Source: Hordeum vulgare subsp. vulgare (taxonomy: Eukaryota > Streptophyta > Magnoliopsida > Poales > Poaceae). Taken from it: a stretch of DNA of 64,000 nucleotides. Positions 46,656-58,188 of the stretch are shown one piece after another (the stretch's first letter is position 1; each line of letters starts with the position of its first letter). Location: positions 10,250,147-10,314,146 of the forward strand of contig NC_058518.1 of the NCBI RefSeq assembly GCF_904849725.1, given 5' to 3'. The position numbers and the translations under genes are program-made. Below the pieces are notes generated by a model that was not told where the DNA came from, did not search any database, and saw nothing but the letters and a program-made list of their open reading frames with translations.

Positions 46656-47164
46656 TTAGGCTACTATTATGTTCTTCAACAGAAACTGCCGAATGGTATT
46701 GTGCCTCCGTTCATGCATAGCCAATGTAAGTTGTATAGCTATATCAAGATTATGTGATGACATGATTTGTGTTGGATGATACAAAGAGACCATTATTTAT
46801 ATAATAATCATATCATAAACTAGCAATATGCTCATCATAGAATACTGTATAAAATATTTTAAAAACAACGCAAATACGTAGGAAAAAATATATGTAAAAA
46901 TATAGTAGTAACGCTTTTTTATCGTTGTACACTACTGCTAAGCCACTTACTAGTAGTGTTGGTATGGGCCGAAGCATGCTACTGCTAAACATTAGCGGTA
47001 GCGACGTACCTGCGCTACTGATAGAAGCTTTTTCCTAATAGTGCATGATATTCTATGGCAAAAATTAGCACAGGACAAGACAAGAGGGTGGTACAAAAAC
47101 TTGTACCTTGTACTAGAAAGTCTTCCTGCAGTTTCAACTAGTCAACTACTCCAACGCGTTAGGC

Positions 47165-48040
47165 TTAGGCAGCAGGAAAGAAAAATATGAGCCCCTCTCG
47201 CCACCCACGTTTCTCTTCCATGAAGGCTGGAACCCTAGCCGCCGTCAGAAGAGGACAATCTTCCAATGTCGTTCTTCGGCTGCTCCCCTTCGACGGCAAC
47301 CTCAGTCGTTGATGGTGAGGGGGGTCATCGGATCCACGCGCGTGGATCATTTTTACTCCTTGTAGTTTAGGTTTTTAGGTTGTTCATGGTCTTGGCTCCG
47401 GCGGCTACGATGAACTTGTTGAATATAGATTCTTCAGATCATTCCCTGGCGAAGCCATCGGTCCTATGGTTGGGGATGGATTTGGAAATCAGTCTGTTCA
47501 ACTAAAGATGGCGTGGCGGTGGTGGCATCCTCGTGGTCGACAAGTGTTCTCGGGTTGTGCCGTTGCGACGACGTTTTCTCCAGTGTCAGCGCGGAGCTTG
47601 GGAGGTAGTCCAGGAGCGGATGTAGATTGTGGTCTGCATCGACGACATTTGGAAGATAGAATGTGTGATGGGTTCGTGATTCGTGGATGGCAGGTATGGT
47701 TTCTTACTTCGGCGTCTTAGTCATGGTGGGATGTCAGATCTAGAGTCCGATGGCGTGTCCTGGGTGTTGCTCCGGTCTGATTCATTCGACTGCAAGGGCT
47801 TCACTTTTTGTGAGCCACCATGAAGGTCCGCAAAGCTGCATATCAGCGATGAGCCACGTCGATCTCGGGTGAAAAGGTGATCCATCATTCTTTTCTTTGA
47901 TGGCTAAATGGTGGTGCCGAAGGAAGGTGACAGGGGTTGGTGTCAAGATGAGAGATGTTTTGCTATCTTTTCATTTTTGTCATAACTAATACTTTGATCT
48001 TCATACTATGAATGAGACACGTAGTACCATGCAAAAAAAA
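47165..48040 (+). mobile_element. Retroposon-like segment ending in a poly(A) run
   Basis: This region of mixed, gene-like composition has no long frame and ends GACACGTAGTACCATGC followed by eight A (48033-48040). The tail looks like the 3' end of a poly(A)-type retroposon. No target repeat could be identified and the 5' limit is a guess, so this is a tentative call. Confidence 0.3.
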
Positions 48041-48107
48041 CTTTTCCATAAATTAAGAAATAGTTGTCCCACTTGTCAACAAAATAATGCGAGGAAGATC
48101 ACATCTA

Positions 48108-48211
48108 CTCCCTCCATCCCAAAATAAGTGACTCAAAAATGACTCACTTTTGTACTAACTTTAGTACAAAATAGAGTCACTTTTGAGTCACTTATTTTAG
48201 GACGGAGGGAG
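48108..48211. mobile_element. Stowaway MITE (Tc1/mariner class)
   Basis: This 104-bp element has terminal inverted repeats CTCCCTCCATCCC and CTCCCTCCGTCC. They are flanked by the TA target repeat on both sides (48106-48107, 48212-48213). The inner arms (AAAATAAGTGACTCA) are also inverted, so the whole element folds into a hairpin. It is the Thalos-like type common in grasses. Confidence 0.92.
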
Positions 48212-49800
48212 TACTATTTAACTTGAATAGAGTAATATTGCTTGCTCACTTGTCATGTTGGTAAGCAGCTTATTACTCGAGGAATGTCAATGTAACTTGC
48301 CACTCACGCACATTATATATGTAAATTAGTAACTTATTGACAATTGATATTAGTTAGCAGTTAGATAGGATGCCATTATCCATGTTTCGTCGGTCATAAC
48401 ATCAGCCAACTCATTCACACCTGATTTATATATTATATATGTCGACAACAAATGGTACTCGAATGGATTTGTTGCATTAGGTAGGGAATAACTGTTCTTA
48501 ACTTCTTTGCTCTCCAATTGGCTAAAATAATTAAGTGAGGAGTGGTTAAAGACTTGAATGTTTCACGAGTAGTGGAGAAGGGAAATAATTACGATTGATA
48601 TCTTTTGCCGGGAAATTAAGATCGACTTCACGATGACCAAGTAGCAGTCAACTACACTTTCCGCTAATTTTATGGTCAAACAGATCTGCATTATTCAGAC
48701 CAAATATCATCATGCAGAAATATTTTATGGAACACCAAGGATCTACAATTGGGTATTAGGATGTCCTGTCCCAAATGGCTTCTCTTCACCATATACTTTA
48801 TGATTGTATGTACTATCCGCAAGGTTTGCGCCTAGCTATTTAAGGGTTGCCCCACATCTCAAACTACTTCGATACATAACCATGTGGAACATGTATATGA
48901 AAACAACCATATTATAATTTGAGTTTCTAATTGAAGAGACGACGTACAATAAAAAAACACAATTGATATTTGTATATATCAAAACATCACCCATTTGCAC
49001 ATATGAAGTAGGAATGACGCAGTTAACACGATAAAAGAACACATACATGTTGGCACAGTGTACTCAACTCATCGATTTGCATATGAGTAGTAATTTTCAT
49101 AAACAACAAAGTAGACAGAAAAACCCACACTACGTAGCACAATAATGCACTCAACAAAGTAGACAATAGTACTAAACCCCACATTAATTATGGTCTTTAC
49201 GACCTCCTTTAGAATTAAAATAAAGAGCAGTGTTTTCTCCCTCACCTCTGAAAAATGTTATTATCAGCAGAAATATAGTATAGAGATACCTTTCAGAGGT
49301 TTAAACCTAAGTCGAGATTTGAGGTTCCTACGTCACAGCCTACTCACCTTGACCTTCTTTGTGATGGCATTTTCCTTCTTGAGAACAACACAGAGAGGAT
49401 GATCAATATTCAAGCGGGAAATTACACTCCCCCCCCCCCCCCCCCCCAAACTAAATGTACATCTACTACATGTGAAGATCTGTATCTCATTAAAACATTG
49501 AAGTACATAGGTTTAAAATATTTACATGCCTATAGAGTAGAGAGCGTAAAACCCTAATAAGGTTGTTTAGCATCGAGCGAACTGAATTGGTTGCTTTTGG
49601 GTGTAGGTTAGCAGTTTAGTTTTGGGGAGGGAAACAAACTAAAGTGATATAATCATATCTACAAGCGAATAAACTTGGAAAAGGAGGCATTCGACGTATG
49701 TGTTTGAAAAACAGTGTATGCAGTAGAAAAATGGACCAATGGCATGCATGCCTGTTAGTATATCTAAGGTGACGTGTATGTATGAGATTTCAGAGCCAAT
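48212..49800. other. Unassigned AT-rich region
   Basis: I see no gene or element with recognisable ends. A run of 19 C stands at 49429-49447. A 70-codon frame at 49190-49402 has no recognisable domain. Confidence 0.4.
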
Positions 49801-49960
49801 AATTAAGACAAAATTGTCTCAGTTGATTGTGTCAGGTTAAGACTTGAGAGGGGCTTAGCACAAATGATTAAGAGCAACTTGTCTCAGTTGATTGTGTCAG
49901 GTTAAGACATAGGAGCTATGTACACAAAAAGTTAAGACCAACTTGCTTTGATCAATTGTC
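49801..49960. repeat. 65-bp tandem repeat, about 2.5 copies
   Basis: The block ATTAAGA...TTGTCTCAGTTGATTGTG...GTTAAGAC occurs at 49802 and 49867 and in a shorter, diverged form from 49931. The core CTCAGTTGATTGTGTCAGG is identical in the first two units. Confidence 0.75.
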
Positions 49961-50613
49961 GCTGATAATATTGCTACAAAGACGGGTCAGCAATTTCCAT
50001 ACGATTTTTTTAGCTGAGTGAAATTATAGAGATGGAGGAATTGTCACAGCAAATTTCGCTATTTTACTGGGAGAAGTCACTATGGATTTCATGGCCATGA
50101 ATAAGCATGGTTGGCTCAGTTTTTTCTTGTTCTTGTTTGCGGCTATGTGCCATTCTCTGTGAGTCCTACTAGGGCTTGCCTGTAGGAGCAGGGTTTGGGT
50201 CGAGCCAGTCGCAACGGCGTGTGTGCTGACTTCAAGAATTTTTTCCCTGAGTGTATGCGGGCGCGCGTACATGTGTGTGTTTTCTTCCTTTTTTATTATT
50301 GTTTTCTTTTTATTTCTAAACTACATTAAACACTTTATATAATTTTTTAATCTTTTATTTGAAAAATGTTAAATGTGTATAAACATGTTTATCTGTATAT
50401 GAAAAATGTACAATGTGAATTAAAAAATAGTAAATGTTAATCATGTGTATGGGAAATGTTTATACATTGTAAAAACACGTTCAAGATATTCAAAAACCTG
50501 ATTCCATAAAAAACAAACTTTACATTAAAACTAAAAAATGCTCACAATTTTCAAAATGTGTTCGAGACATTTCGGAAATATAATTTATTACCATGTTAAC
50601 TTCCATTTTAAAA

Positions 50614-50619
<6 letters not shown>

Positions 50620-50672
<53 letters not shown>

Positions 50673-50673
50673 A
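50620..50673. repeat. Compound microsatellite (TA)n(GT)n
   Basis: Seventeen TA units are followed by nine GT units. It lies immediately before the foldback pair. Confidence 0.95.
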
Positions 50674-50683
50674 TAGCGATTGA

Positions 50684-51054
50684 CTATTCGTCACACTGGG
50701 TGGAGAATAGTTATTCTTCACCCCCCTCTATTTTCACATCAATGCACAATAATTTTATGTTTTATAATTTTTTTATTATTTCATACGTAAAAGATACCAT
50801 AAGAAAATATATAGTCACCATAAAAAATATTTTATGTCATGTAAAATTACAAACATAAAAACATAATGTCAAATATACATGACATATGATTTTTCTGGTC
50901 TTATGACCCATACTTTTAAATTTTTACATGGAATTTTATGTAATCAATCAATATAAATGTAACTATTGGTATTTTTAATGTAATTTATTTATGAAACGAT
51001 CGTAAGATTACCTGGGTGAAGAATAACTTATTTTACACAGTGGGTGACGAATAG
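50684..51054 (+). mobile_element. Foldback/MITE-like element, unit 1
   Basis: This 371-bp element starts CTATTCGTCACACTGGGTG and ends with the inverse of CTATTCGTCACCCACTG. Inner arms containing GTTATTCTTCACC extend the terminal inverted repeat to about 45 bp. The interior is AT-rich and non-coding. No clear target repeat, so the superfamily is undetermined. Confidence 0.65.
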
Positions 51055-51068
51055 ACTTTCTATATATA

Positions 51069-51434
51069 TTCATTACCCCGGGTGTAGAATGAGTTGTTCT
51101 TCATCCGAGGTAATTTTACGATTGTTTCACAAATAAATTTTGTTTGTATGCAAATAGCTACATGCATATTGATTTATTATGTAAAATTTGCTATCAGAAA
51201 ACAAAAAATATGTCAAAAGACCAGAAAAAGTGCATTTTATGTGTATTTTACACTATGTTTTTACGTTTGTAACCTTACATAGCGTAAAATACTTTTTATG
51301 GTAATTTAATATCTTCTTACGTTCTATTTTAAGGTAAGAAGTAAGAAAAAAATAACGGGACGTAAATGTGATGTATTGATGATAAAATAGTGGGGGGTGA
51401 AGAATAACTATTCCTCACCTAGGGTGACGAATAG
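51069..51434 (-). mobile_element. Foldback/MITE-like element, unit 2, inverted copy
   Basis: Read on the minus strand, this unit starts CTATTCGTCACCCTAGG and follows unit 1 throughout, including the GTTATTCTTCACCCCCC segment and the TTTTTCTGGTCTT interior. It lies 14 bp from unit 1 in opposite orientation, making a palindrome of about 750 bp with well-diverged arms. Confidence 0.65.
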
Positions 51435-51844
51435 CATGAACCACTATTATATGTTTCTGCCATATACGCAAGATGTATAAATGCGAACGTAAAGATATAT
51501 AGAAAATGTTAATGTTAATCATATGTACAAAATAAGTCCCACATACGTACATTTATTTTATCATATTTATGAATAATGTGCAAATTTTAAAATGTCATGA
51601 AATTTGAAAAAAATGATTATATGAATGTAAAAAATATTGTGTAACCCAAAAAATAAATAGCATAAACTCACTAACGTGTTTGTGCAATTTTCAGAAAATT
51701 CTTACATAGTACAATTTTTTTATCACTAAAAAATGTTGCAACATGTATTGGAAAAAATAAGTTCAAAACATGTTTCTACAAAAAAAAAGCATAATATGTA
51801 TAAAAAATATTAGATATGTAGTAAACCAATGTTTAAAATATATA

Positions 51845-51941
51845 ATCCCTCTGATCCATATTAATTTTCTTAGAGTTTTCTGGATACTGATTTATCTTTA
51901 GTCTTAGAGAAACTAAAACAAGTAATATGGATTGAAGAGAG
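51845..51941. mobile_element. Degenerate Stowaway-like MITE
   Basis: The left end ATCCCTCTGATCCATATTA and the right end (minus strand CTCTCTTCAATCCATATTA) are imperfect inverted repeats. TA flanks both ends (51843-51844, 51942-51943). Length is 97 bp. Confidence 0.6.
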
Positions 51942-52261
51942 TACGGAAATTTTAGTAACTACATGGAAATAGTATACATGTATTGCAAAAACTAAAAAAT
52001 CGAAAATAAATAAATAAACAAAAATAAAAATGAAGAAACCAAAAAACTGAAGAACCATAGAAACAAACAATAAACACCTAATTATAAAGAAGAAGAAAAA
52101 AGGAGAAACAAAAAGTATGAAAGAAACAAAGAAAAGTGAAGCATAAAGGGAGAAGAAAAAGAAAACAGAAAACCCGTGAAAATAAAAGCCGAATAGAAAA
52201 GAAAGATAAACAGAAAAAGGGTAAATTCGGAGCGTGCGAACTCTACTACGGTCGCTACGAG

Positions 52262-52940
52262 CCAGAACATCTATTGAGGGGTTAAACCAAGCTTTATCGA
52301 TCAAGATCAACTTGAAGTGGTACACAATGGATCATGAGGTTCGATCAACCAAGTGTGTTGACCTTGATATAGCAAATGTGAATACTTGGCTAACCTATCG
52401 GCATCACTATTATCTACTTTGCCTTCAAAAATCAAAGAAACATTGAAAGCTAGTGATCTTTGTTTGATCTCCCTAACCATACCCTCCACAGCTACCTTTG
52501 TCGAAGTCGTTGATCACCTGCTGGGAGTACGATGCAATTACAAAAAATTGAACCATCAAATCTTCTTCGAGAGCTAGTGCTTCCCAGCATGCTATAGCCT
52601 CTAGAGTAGCTACATTGGTTATTCCTTCTAGCACCAATACCGAACTATCAACTTAATTACCATGTCGTCCTCACAAACAGCCGTGACAACACCTTTGTTA
52701 TGAACCCCTTGAGAGTGCATCATCTACACGAACCTTTGAGCAGCCTTGCGGAGGCGGTTTTGGTTTGGCACCTAGTGGGTTTTGCACACCACGTGATATC
52801 CTAGCATTGCTCGGTAACATCTCAAGCTCATAAATAAGACATATAATGAACTGGTGAGTGGTTGAGGGGCTTTGATAGGTTTCATAATGCATTACGTTCC
52901 TTCTCACCCGCCAAATAATAAGCGAGCCTACACACACAGC
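52262..52940 (-). pseudogene. LINE-type RNase H (RVT_3) tail, frameshifted
   Basis: The minus strand carries three in-order pieces of the RNase H-like domain that ends plant L1-type LINE polyproteins. At 52937-52698 is a linker ending KPKPPPQGCSKVRVDDA, matching the PPP.G..KVN.D start of the domain. At about 52640-52495 is ITNVATLEAIACWEALAL followed by FVIASYSQQVINDF. At 52489-52307 are MVREIKQRSLAFN and DADRLAKYSHLL, ending near IEPHDPLC. The pieces are in different frames and one has an internal stop. The zinc-binding domain expected upstream is not visible beyond 52940. It is a relic of a LINE distinct from that at 37800-38533. Confidence 0.72.
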
Positions 52941-53144
52941 ATCGCGCTACATAGTAGGTCGGCCCGCTATAGTCGCCCATAAGCACGACATATAGCCCTG
53001 GCGCTCCATCGTGTGTGGCTTTCTCATAGCCAGCCCAACTGTAGAACTATTGGGTGTGAGAGAAGCACGCTGCTCAATGGGCTGTCCAGATTCGGTCTCC
53101 GGCTCCCAGTTGCCCGTTATGAACCAACTGGACAAGTAGATTCT

Positions 53145-54712
53145 TCTATACCTACTAATAAAGAAAAATGCATTTCTACGTTTTTTATCTGTTCACCATC
53201 GAAAATATTTTATTTTTATCCAAGGTGGTACCAAAATTTCGTGCATCCATCTGCTAGAAAATAAAAATAAAATAATATGGCCTAGAATTTCGTACATGGG
53301 CCACGCGTGCCTTGGCCCAGTAAATCCATTTCCAAATACCGCACGGCCGTCTAAAGAGTCGAAGTTCCCTTTTTTCTCTGTGTTTTTTGTTTTCCTATTT
53401 TCCTTCCATGTTTTTTGTTTCCTTTTTCTCAAAATTCAATTTTTTTTCTGAGTTTCTACTTTTGCTCAAATTTTTTAAAAATCTTCAGAATTTCGAAAGT
53501 TTATTCTTCTCATTCAAAAATTTGTTTCAAATTAAACAAAATGCATTTTTTTATTTTCCCAAAAATTTATAACTTTTCAAAATAATGTGCATTTTAATAA
53601 ATAAAATAAAATTAGATAATTCTGCAAAATAATTGAAATATTTGCAAATTCAAAATAATGTTCGTTTTTAAATGTGCAAAATATGTTTCCATTTTACAAA
53701 ATTGTTCACAAATTCAAAAAAATGTGCATTTTCTTATAAAAGGTTCATGTTTTCTAAAATTGTTTGTGAATTTGAGGGAAAAAAATTGTTTCATGTTTTG
53801 TTCATCTTTTTCCAACAATTGACAAATTACAAATAGTTCACGTATTTAAAGAAAACAGAATTTTTAAAAATTCTTATCATTTCTCAGAATATTCAGTTTA
53901 TGATTATATTTTTTGAGAATTTCAGAAAAGATAAAACTAAGGAATGTTTCAAATATGATGTTGGAGTATGTTCTCAAACATTCACGTTGGCCATTGGTTA
54001 AGCAGGAGCTGTTTGTTCGAGTGGATCGCAGCACGTGGTTAAGTTTTTTAGGTTGTCAGTTTGATCCTTCAACTCATCGTTTTTCTTTTCTTTGGATTTT
54101 CAATAGTGCATTGCAAACACAGGTGCTTGCTAGTGGGCTACCCAGTCGTGAACTGTTGATCGTACCGCATACTATTTGATGAAAAAAATGTTGGTTGGTA
54201 TAATCAGAAGAAATTATAGACACATGGCAATAAAAGAGAATATACTGATTTGCAATTGAATAATTTTTTTTGGCAAGTGAGCGCAAAAATATTTAAAGAG
54301 AATAAACCCTGCTAAGCAGGGGCTACCTGGTTATGAGCCAATGATGTCAATGAAACGGTATCCGTTGCAATTAATAATCCATTTGGTTACACCATCATAG
54401 GAGAGATGGTTGAAGCAACTATTCCCCGAAGGTTGCCGAGCCCACACAAAGCAAGGAGGCAACCACAACCTCAACATGGAGGAGGGCCTGGAGGATACAA
54501 AAGGGAAACAAGTTGGGTGATCGCTGCCAGTCCGACCAACTCCACCACTATCAAAATCTCGCGGGACAAATATGAGCCGCAAGAACACTGCGGCTCCTCG
54601 TTCTGTCGCCGCACCACTGTGGAGACCGTGTTGATGAATACATCAATTATCTCTTGTGATGCTTTTCATAAGAAATATCTATCCCGTTGCATCGCACGAG
54701 CATCTGTGTTAG
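53145..54712 (+). mobile_element. Helitron 2 candidate
   Basis: The 5' end TCTATACCTACTAATAAAG and 3' end CGTTGCATCGCACGAGCATC...TTAG|T align with the ends of Helitron 1 at 43565 and 40937. The 3' hairpin is imperfect and the terminus reads TTAG, not CTAG. The base before TC is T, not the expected A. The interior is AT-rich. A GC-richer block at 54390-54650 may be captured sequence that I cannot identify. No Rep/helicase gene. About 1.57 kb. Confidence 0.45.
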
Positions 54713-54969
54713 TAGATTAAAAACCACTTAAAAAAGCTTGACAAGTGCATCCCCTCTAAAAAAGGAAAGCTAGACAAGCGGGTGCCCGCCAAACGTTCGA
54801 TGTTGAGTTTTGGCGCCAGCTCCTGCAAAGAGGATCCCCCATCGTCGTCCGGAAGCAAGAGAGACCTAGGCATCCACCAGGTGCTGGACACAAGGCTCGA
54901 CGCATCAGGAAAATATCTAGTGAAGTGGAGCTTGTAGGGCTACCAGTGCACCGAACTCTCATTGTGCTT

Positions 54970-55256
54970 TTAAAATGTTCAAACAAAATCTGCAAAATAC
55001 GCGACCACACTCGGACAACATCAATGTAGGTTGTCACAAATTATGAAGTCAAAATTCAAAACGTCACTCAAAATACAAAAATGACAAATTTAACACTAAA
55101 CAGTACATAACGAAATTTGGGCTTTAGATTTGGCCTATTATCACACTCATGTCAATTCTTCTTTTTTGTATCTCAAACAATATTTCAAATTTTTAGATGA
55201 AATTTTGTGACATCATACATTGATGTTGCGTTAACGTGCTAGATTTTTTAAAACAT
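54970..55256. mobile_element. Foldback element with imperfect arms
   Basis: The left arm, with ACAACATCAATGTAGG and TGTCACAAATT, is the inverse of the right arm (minus strand GCAACATCAATGTATGATG, TGTCACAAAATTT). Similarity continues inward through AAATACAAAAA-type sequence and outward to AAAATGTT/AAAACATC. About 290 bp with no coding potential. It looks like an old MITE; target repeat not resolved. Confidence 0.5.
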
Positions 55257-56336
55257 CCTATGGCATCCCTCGACGCGTCGGGGGCGTGCAGGGCTGCAAG
55301 TACTACCTCAACCATGGCATGTCTCCTCGGCACCCAGCCCAGCCCCGCCAACATCATCAGTTGCCTAGGTTCTAGTGCTCGCAGAGGATGAGACGACACC
55401 TCTCAATTGCACTTGTTGTGCACATTCATGCCAGAGTAAACATTGAGTTTTGGGCAAGGACGTGCGGCCCCAAGGGGCCGTGCCGCTGTCTTTGTGAAGC
55501 ATTTAATTTCCTTGGACGCCGATGCTTAAGTGGCTGTAATAGGACAGGGCGGCTGAAGCCTACAACTATGCCATGTACACGCTCAGCTCAGGTAAATGAA
55601 GTATGAGAGGTGCTGCTCAGGCTAACATCAGCCATCTTTCTGTTGTGTACGGGCAGAAGATGCTTGCAAGAGGCTTGTTATGTGTTGATTCAGTGTGTCT
55701 TTCGAAATTCTACCATATCATTATTTCCCTCGGAAGAAAAACCCTACATATCTGTCTACAACAATAGTTTCGAAGACAACGGATGAGTTTCGGAGAAAGA
55801 ACACTGGAATAGTTTTGGTAAGACCGAAAAGTTGTTTCGGAGAATACCATTAACTCAAAATGGTTTTGGCACACGCTTGGAAATTCCTGGAGGGTGCCAG
55901 AATTGTTCTCGGAAGTTCTAAAAAAATAGGAGAATGAAACCGTAAATGTTCCGGAGCTGCTGGAACCGCTTTGGTTGCTTTTCGCTGATGAAAATAATTG
56001 ATCTGAAAATCTTTCTGAACGCGTCCAAAATTATTTTAGTGCGTACTGGAATTAGTCTAGGACCCACGGAAATATTTTCGGATTTAACGGTCACGAAAAA
56101 ATTATTTCATGAATAGTGAAAAGCACTTTATGGTTGATTTTTGGAAGGGTAGGAACCCCTATTTTTTTGGAGGGCGGGGGGGGGGGGGGATGGTGTGGAC
56201 GGAGCTCCACTTTCCTTCCCTTGATGTCCTTATGAAGTTCATATATGATGGGTTTTTGGTATTTTCTAGCACCACTCTATCCCTTGTGTTTTTCTATAGA
56301 TAGAGGTGAAGAGAAGCTCCCCACACTCACTCTTTC
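55257..56336. other. Unassigned region with a G homopolymer
   Basis: There is no recognisable gene. A run of 14 G stands at 56176-56189. The part 55730-56330, rich in TTTCGGA and TTCCGGA words, resembles LTR sequence of grass retrotransposons but has no ends I can define. Confidence 0.35.
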
Positions 56337-57314
56337 TACTACCAGGTAAAATATTATAGATAGACGCTTACTAGTACCGCCAGTTTACACCCCTCGCTAC
56401 TGCTACTTACTAGTAGCATGGGTTTATACCCCTCGCTACTACTAAGTGGTCTCTACCATGCTCCTTGGAACATGTCATAGTAGTAGCGAGTGGTATTAAC
56501 ATGCACTACTACTAAGTTTATAAGAGTAGCGAGGGGTATTAACATGCACTACTACTAAGTTGATAGTAGTAGCACAATTTTATACACCTCGCTGCTACTA
56601 AGTACAAGGTAGGTGATATCCTGATATCCTCGGCAGAATCCCTCCTCTCTCGCTCACTCTCCCCACTCTCTCCATAGGCTCTCCCATGGTGCTCCTGCCC
56701 AAGCAATCCTCCTCCTCCATGGCACTAAACGAGGCCGCATCCTCACATCGCTGGCATCCAGGAGCTCGCCCGTCTTCCCTGTCGCCTCCATGCCACCATG
56801 ACGGAGCACCTCACCATCGGCGACCAGACCCGATGCACCCTCCGTCTCTTTCATCTGCCCCTTGTTTCTCTTTTTCCCTCTCCCTCTTCCTCCGCATTTA
56901 CTCACCTCCTATGCCCATGCCTGCGTAGGTCGTCAACATGGCCAACCAGGAGCTCTCCACCTTGGCGGAGAAGAGGACCCTCACACCGTCGCCTTGCTCT
57001 GCCCTGGATCCGGTCTTTCTCCAATAGTCGTCGTCGGGTCTGGTCTGCCGCTGCCCGTCCGCACCTTCGACGACCCCTATCGTCGCTGGATCGAACTATT
57101 AACACCATTGACAGCACGCACGGGGTCGAGAATTTTTCCTTGGTTTTTTAAACTAATAGTAGTAGCGCATGTTCTAAAAGCTTGCTACTGATATTGCACG
57201 TTAGTAGTAGCGTGGGTAATAAAAGTTAGCTGTAGCGCCGTAGAAGTAGCGTAGGCACCCATGCTACTTCTACGGGGAAAACCCGCACTACTGCTAGGCT
57301 TTTTCCTAGTTGTG
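56337..57314. mobile_element. Miniature CACTA element 2
   Basis: This 978-bp element has TSD TTC at 56334-56336 and 57315-57317. The right terminus reads CACAACTAGGAAAAAGCC on the minus strand. The left terminus, TACTACCAGGTAAAA, has lost the leading C. Subterminal repeats of the form ACTACTACTAAG and TAGTAGTAGCG fill 56370-56600 and 57150-57290. The centre (56640-57130) is a GC-rich, CT-rich promoter or leader-like block with short frames, similar in style to that of CACTA 1. No transposase. Confidence 0.82.
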
Positions 57315-57826
57315 TTCTCTCATACAATATGTGATACATGATCTGGCTGCTTCTCGCTCTCACAAATTTCCTAGAGCAGAAAGGGTGTGTAGGTTTTGTT
57401 GGGGACTAGTTTTGAAAGGTGAAGCCCTGCAGGATAGCTGACATCAAATGTGTGCAGCTGCGTAGAGAGGTCGTAGTTTCAATCTTAGTTCGAGAGTGCC
57501 TCCCGAAGGGCTGTCCGAGTGACGTCCGAGATTCTGTGAGAGCCTCATCAAGGGATGTCTGTGACACCGTCCGATGGACTGTCCGACGGCCTCTCGAAGG
57601 GCTGTCCGGGGGACCGTTCGAAAAGCATACGTTGAACAACATCCTCATGGTTAGAAGGTTGTAAATCCTAGCTTCGGGGATCTGCACCGACGATGTACAC
57701 AGACTCTACTTCCGCTGCACTACGAGCCAGTAATTATCAAATCAAAACCTTGTATGCATCTTCATTGTGATCCACGGCATGCTCACAGTACCGTAAATTT
57801 TTTGTTTTCTATTGTGTTACCCTACA
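57315..57826 (+). repeat. Possible truncated LTR
   Basis: The stretch ends TTGTTTTCTATTGTGTTACCCTACA, as the 3' ends of several grass LTRs do, and contains GGCTGTCCGAGTGACG-like repeats near 57500-57610. No 5' end, partner or target repeat was found. The rest of the interval to 58188 shows nothing recognisable. Confidence 0.25.
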
Positions 57827-58188
57827 CATGGATGGTCACACCTCAAAACAAATCGAATACAGCTTGATTATAGACAGGATGGTGCAATTCTATCTGCATG
57901 ATGTGATGTTGTAGATACAACATACAAGACGATGCATATCTATCTTCAGGATGTAGTGTTGTCATGTACACTCAAAAGACGCTTCGAACGTCATAACGAC
58001 GATTAAGCAAAAATATGATATGGCACCTTATTTATCGAGAAAAATAAAAAAATACCATATCTTAATACAGATATAGATCTTAGCATTAAAACAAAACACA
58101 ACTTTTATATTTTTCTCTCGCAAAACACATTAAATGTGAGCTCTTTTAGATTAAACAACAAAGTTACAATCCATTGGAGGAGCTATAT

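Larger units (their letters stand above)
43900..47043 (+). mobile_element. Non-autonomous CACTA element 1 with exon-like cargo
   Basis: This 3144-bp element has TSD CAT at 43897-43899 and 47044-47046. Its terminal repeats are CATTACTAGAGAAAA (left) and CACTATTAGGAAAAAGC (right, minus strand). Both ends carry many copies of TAGCAGTAGCG-like subterminal repeats in both orientations (about 43940-44150 and 46900-47030), the binding sites of CACTA transposase. No transposase gene is present. The interior holds a GC-rich promoter or leader-like block (44170-44560) and exon-like segments at 45539-45940, 46401-46460 and 46518-46655. It must depend on an autonomous partner. The orientation given follows the exon-like cargo. 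Confidence 0.85.

Noticed and set aside
49801..49960. CRISPR-like array
   Set aside because: There are only two and a half units with no regular spacers, and the DNA is a plant nuclear genome.
51870..52325. 151-codon minus-strand frame rich in Phe and Leu
   Set aside because: The plus strand is A-rich there, which yields FFF/SSF-type codons. It overlaps a MITE and the end of the LINE relic, and it shows no domain.
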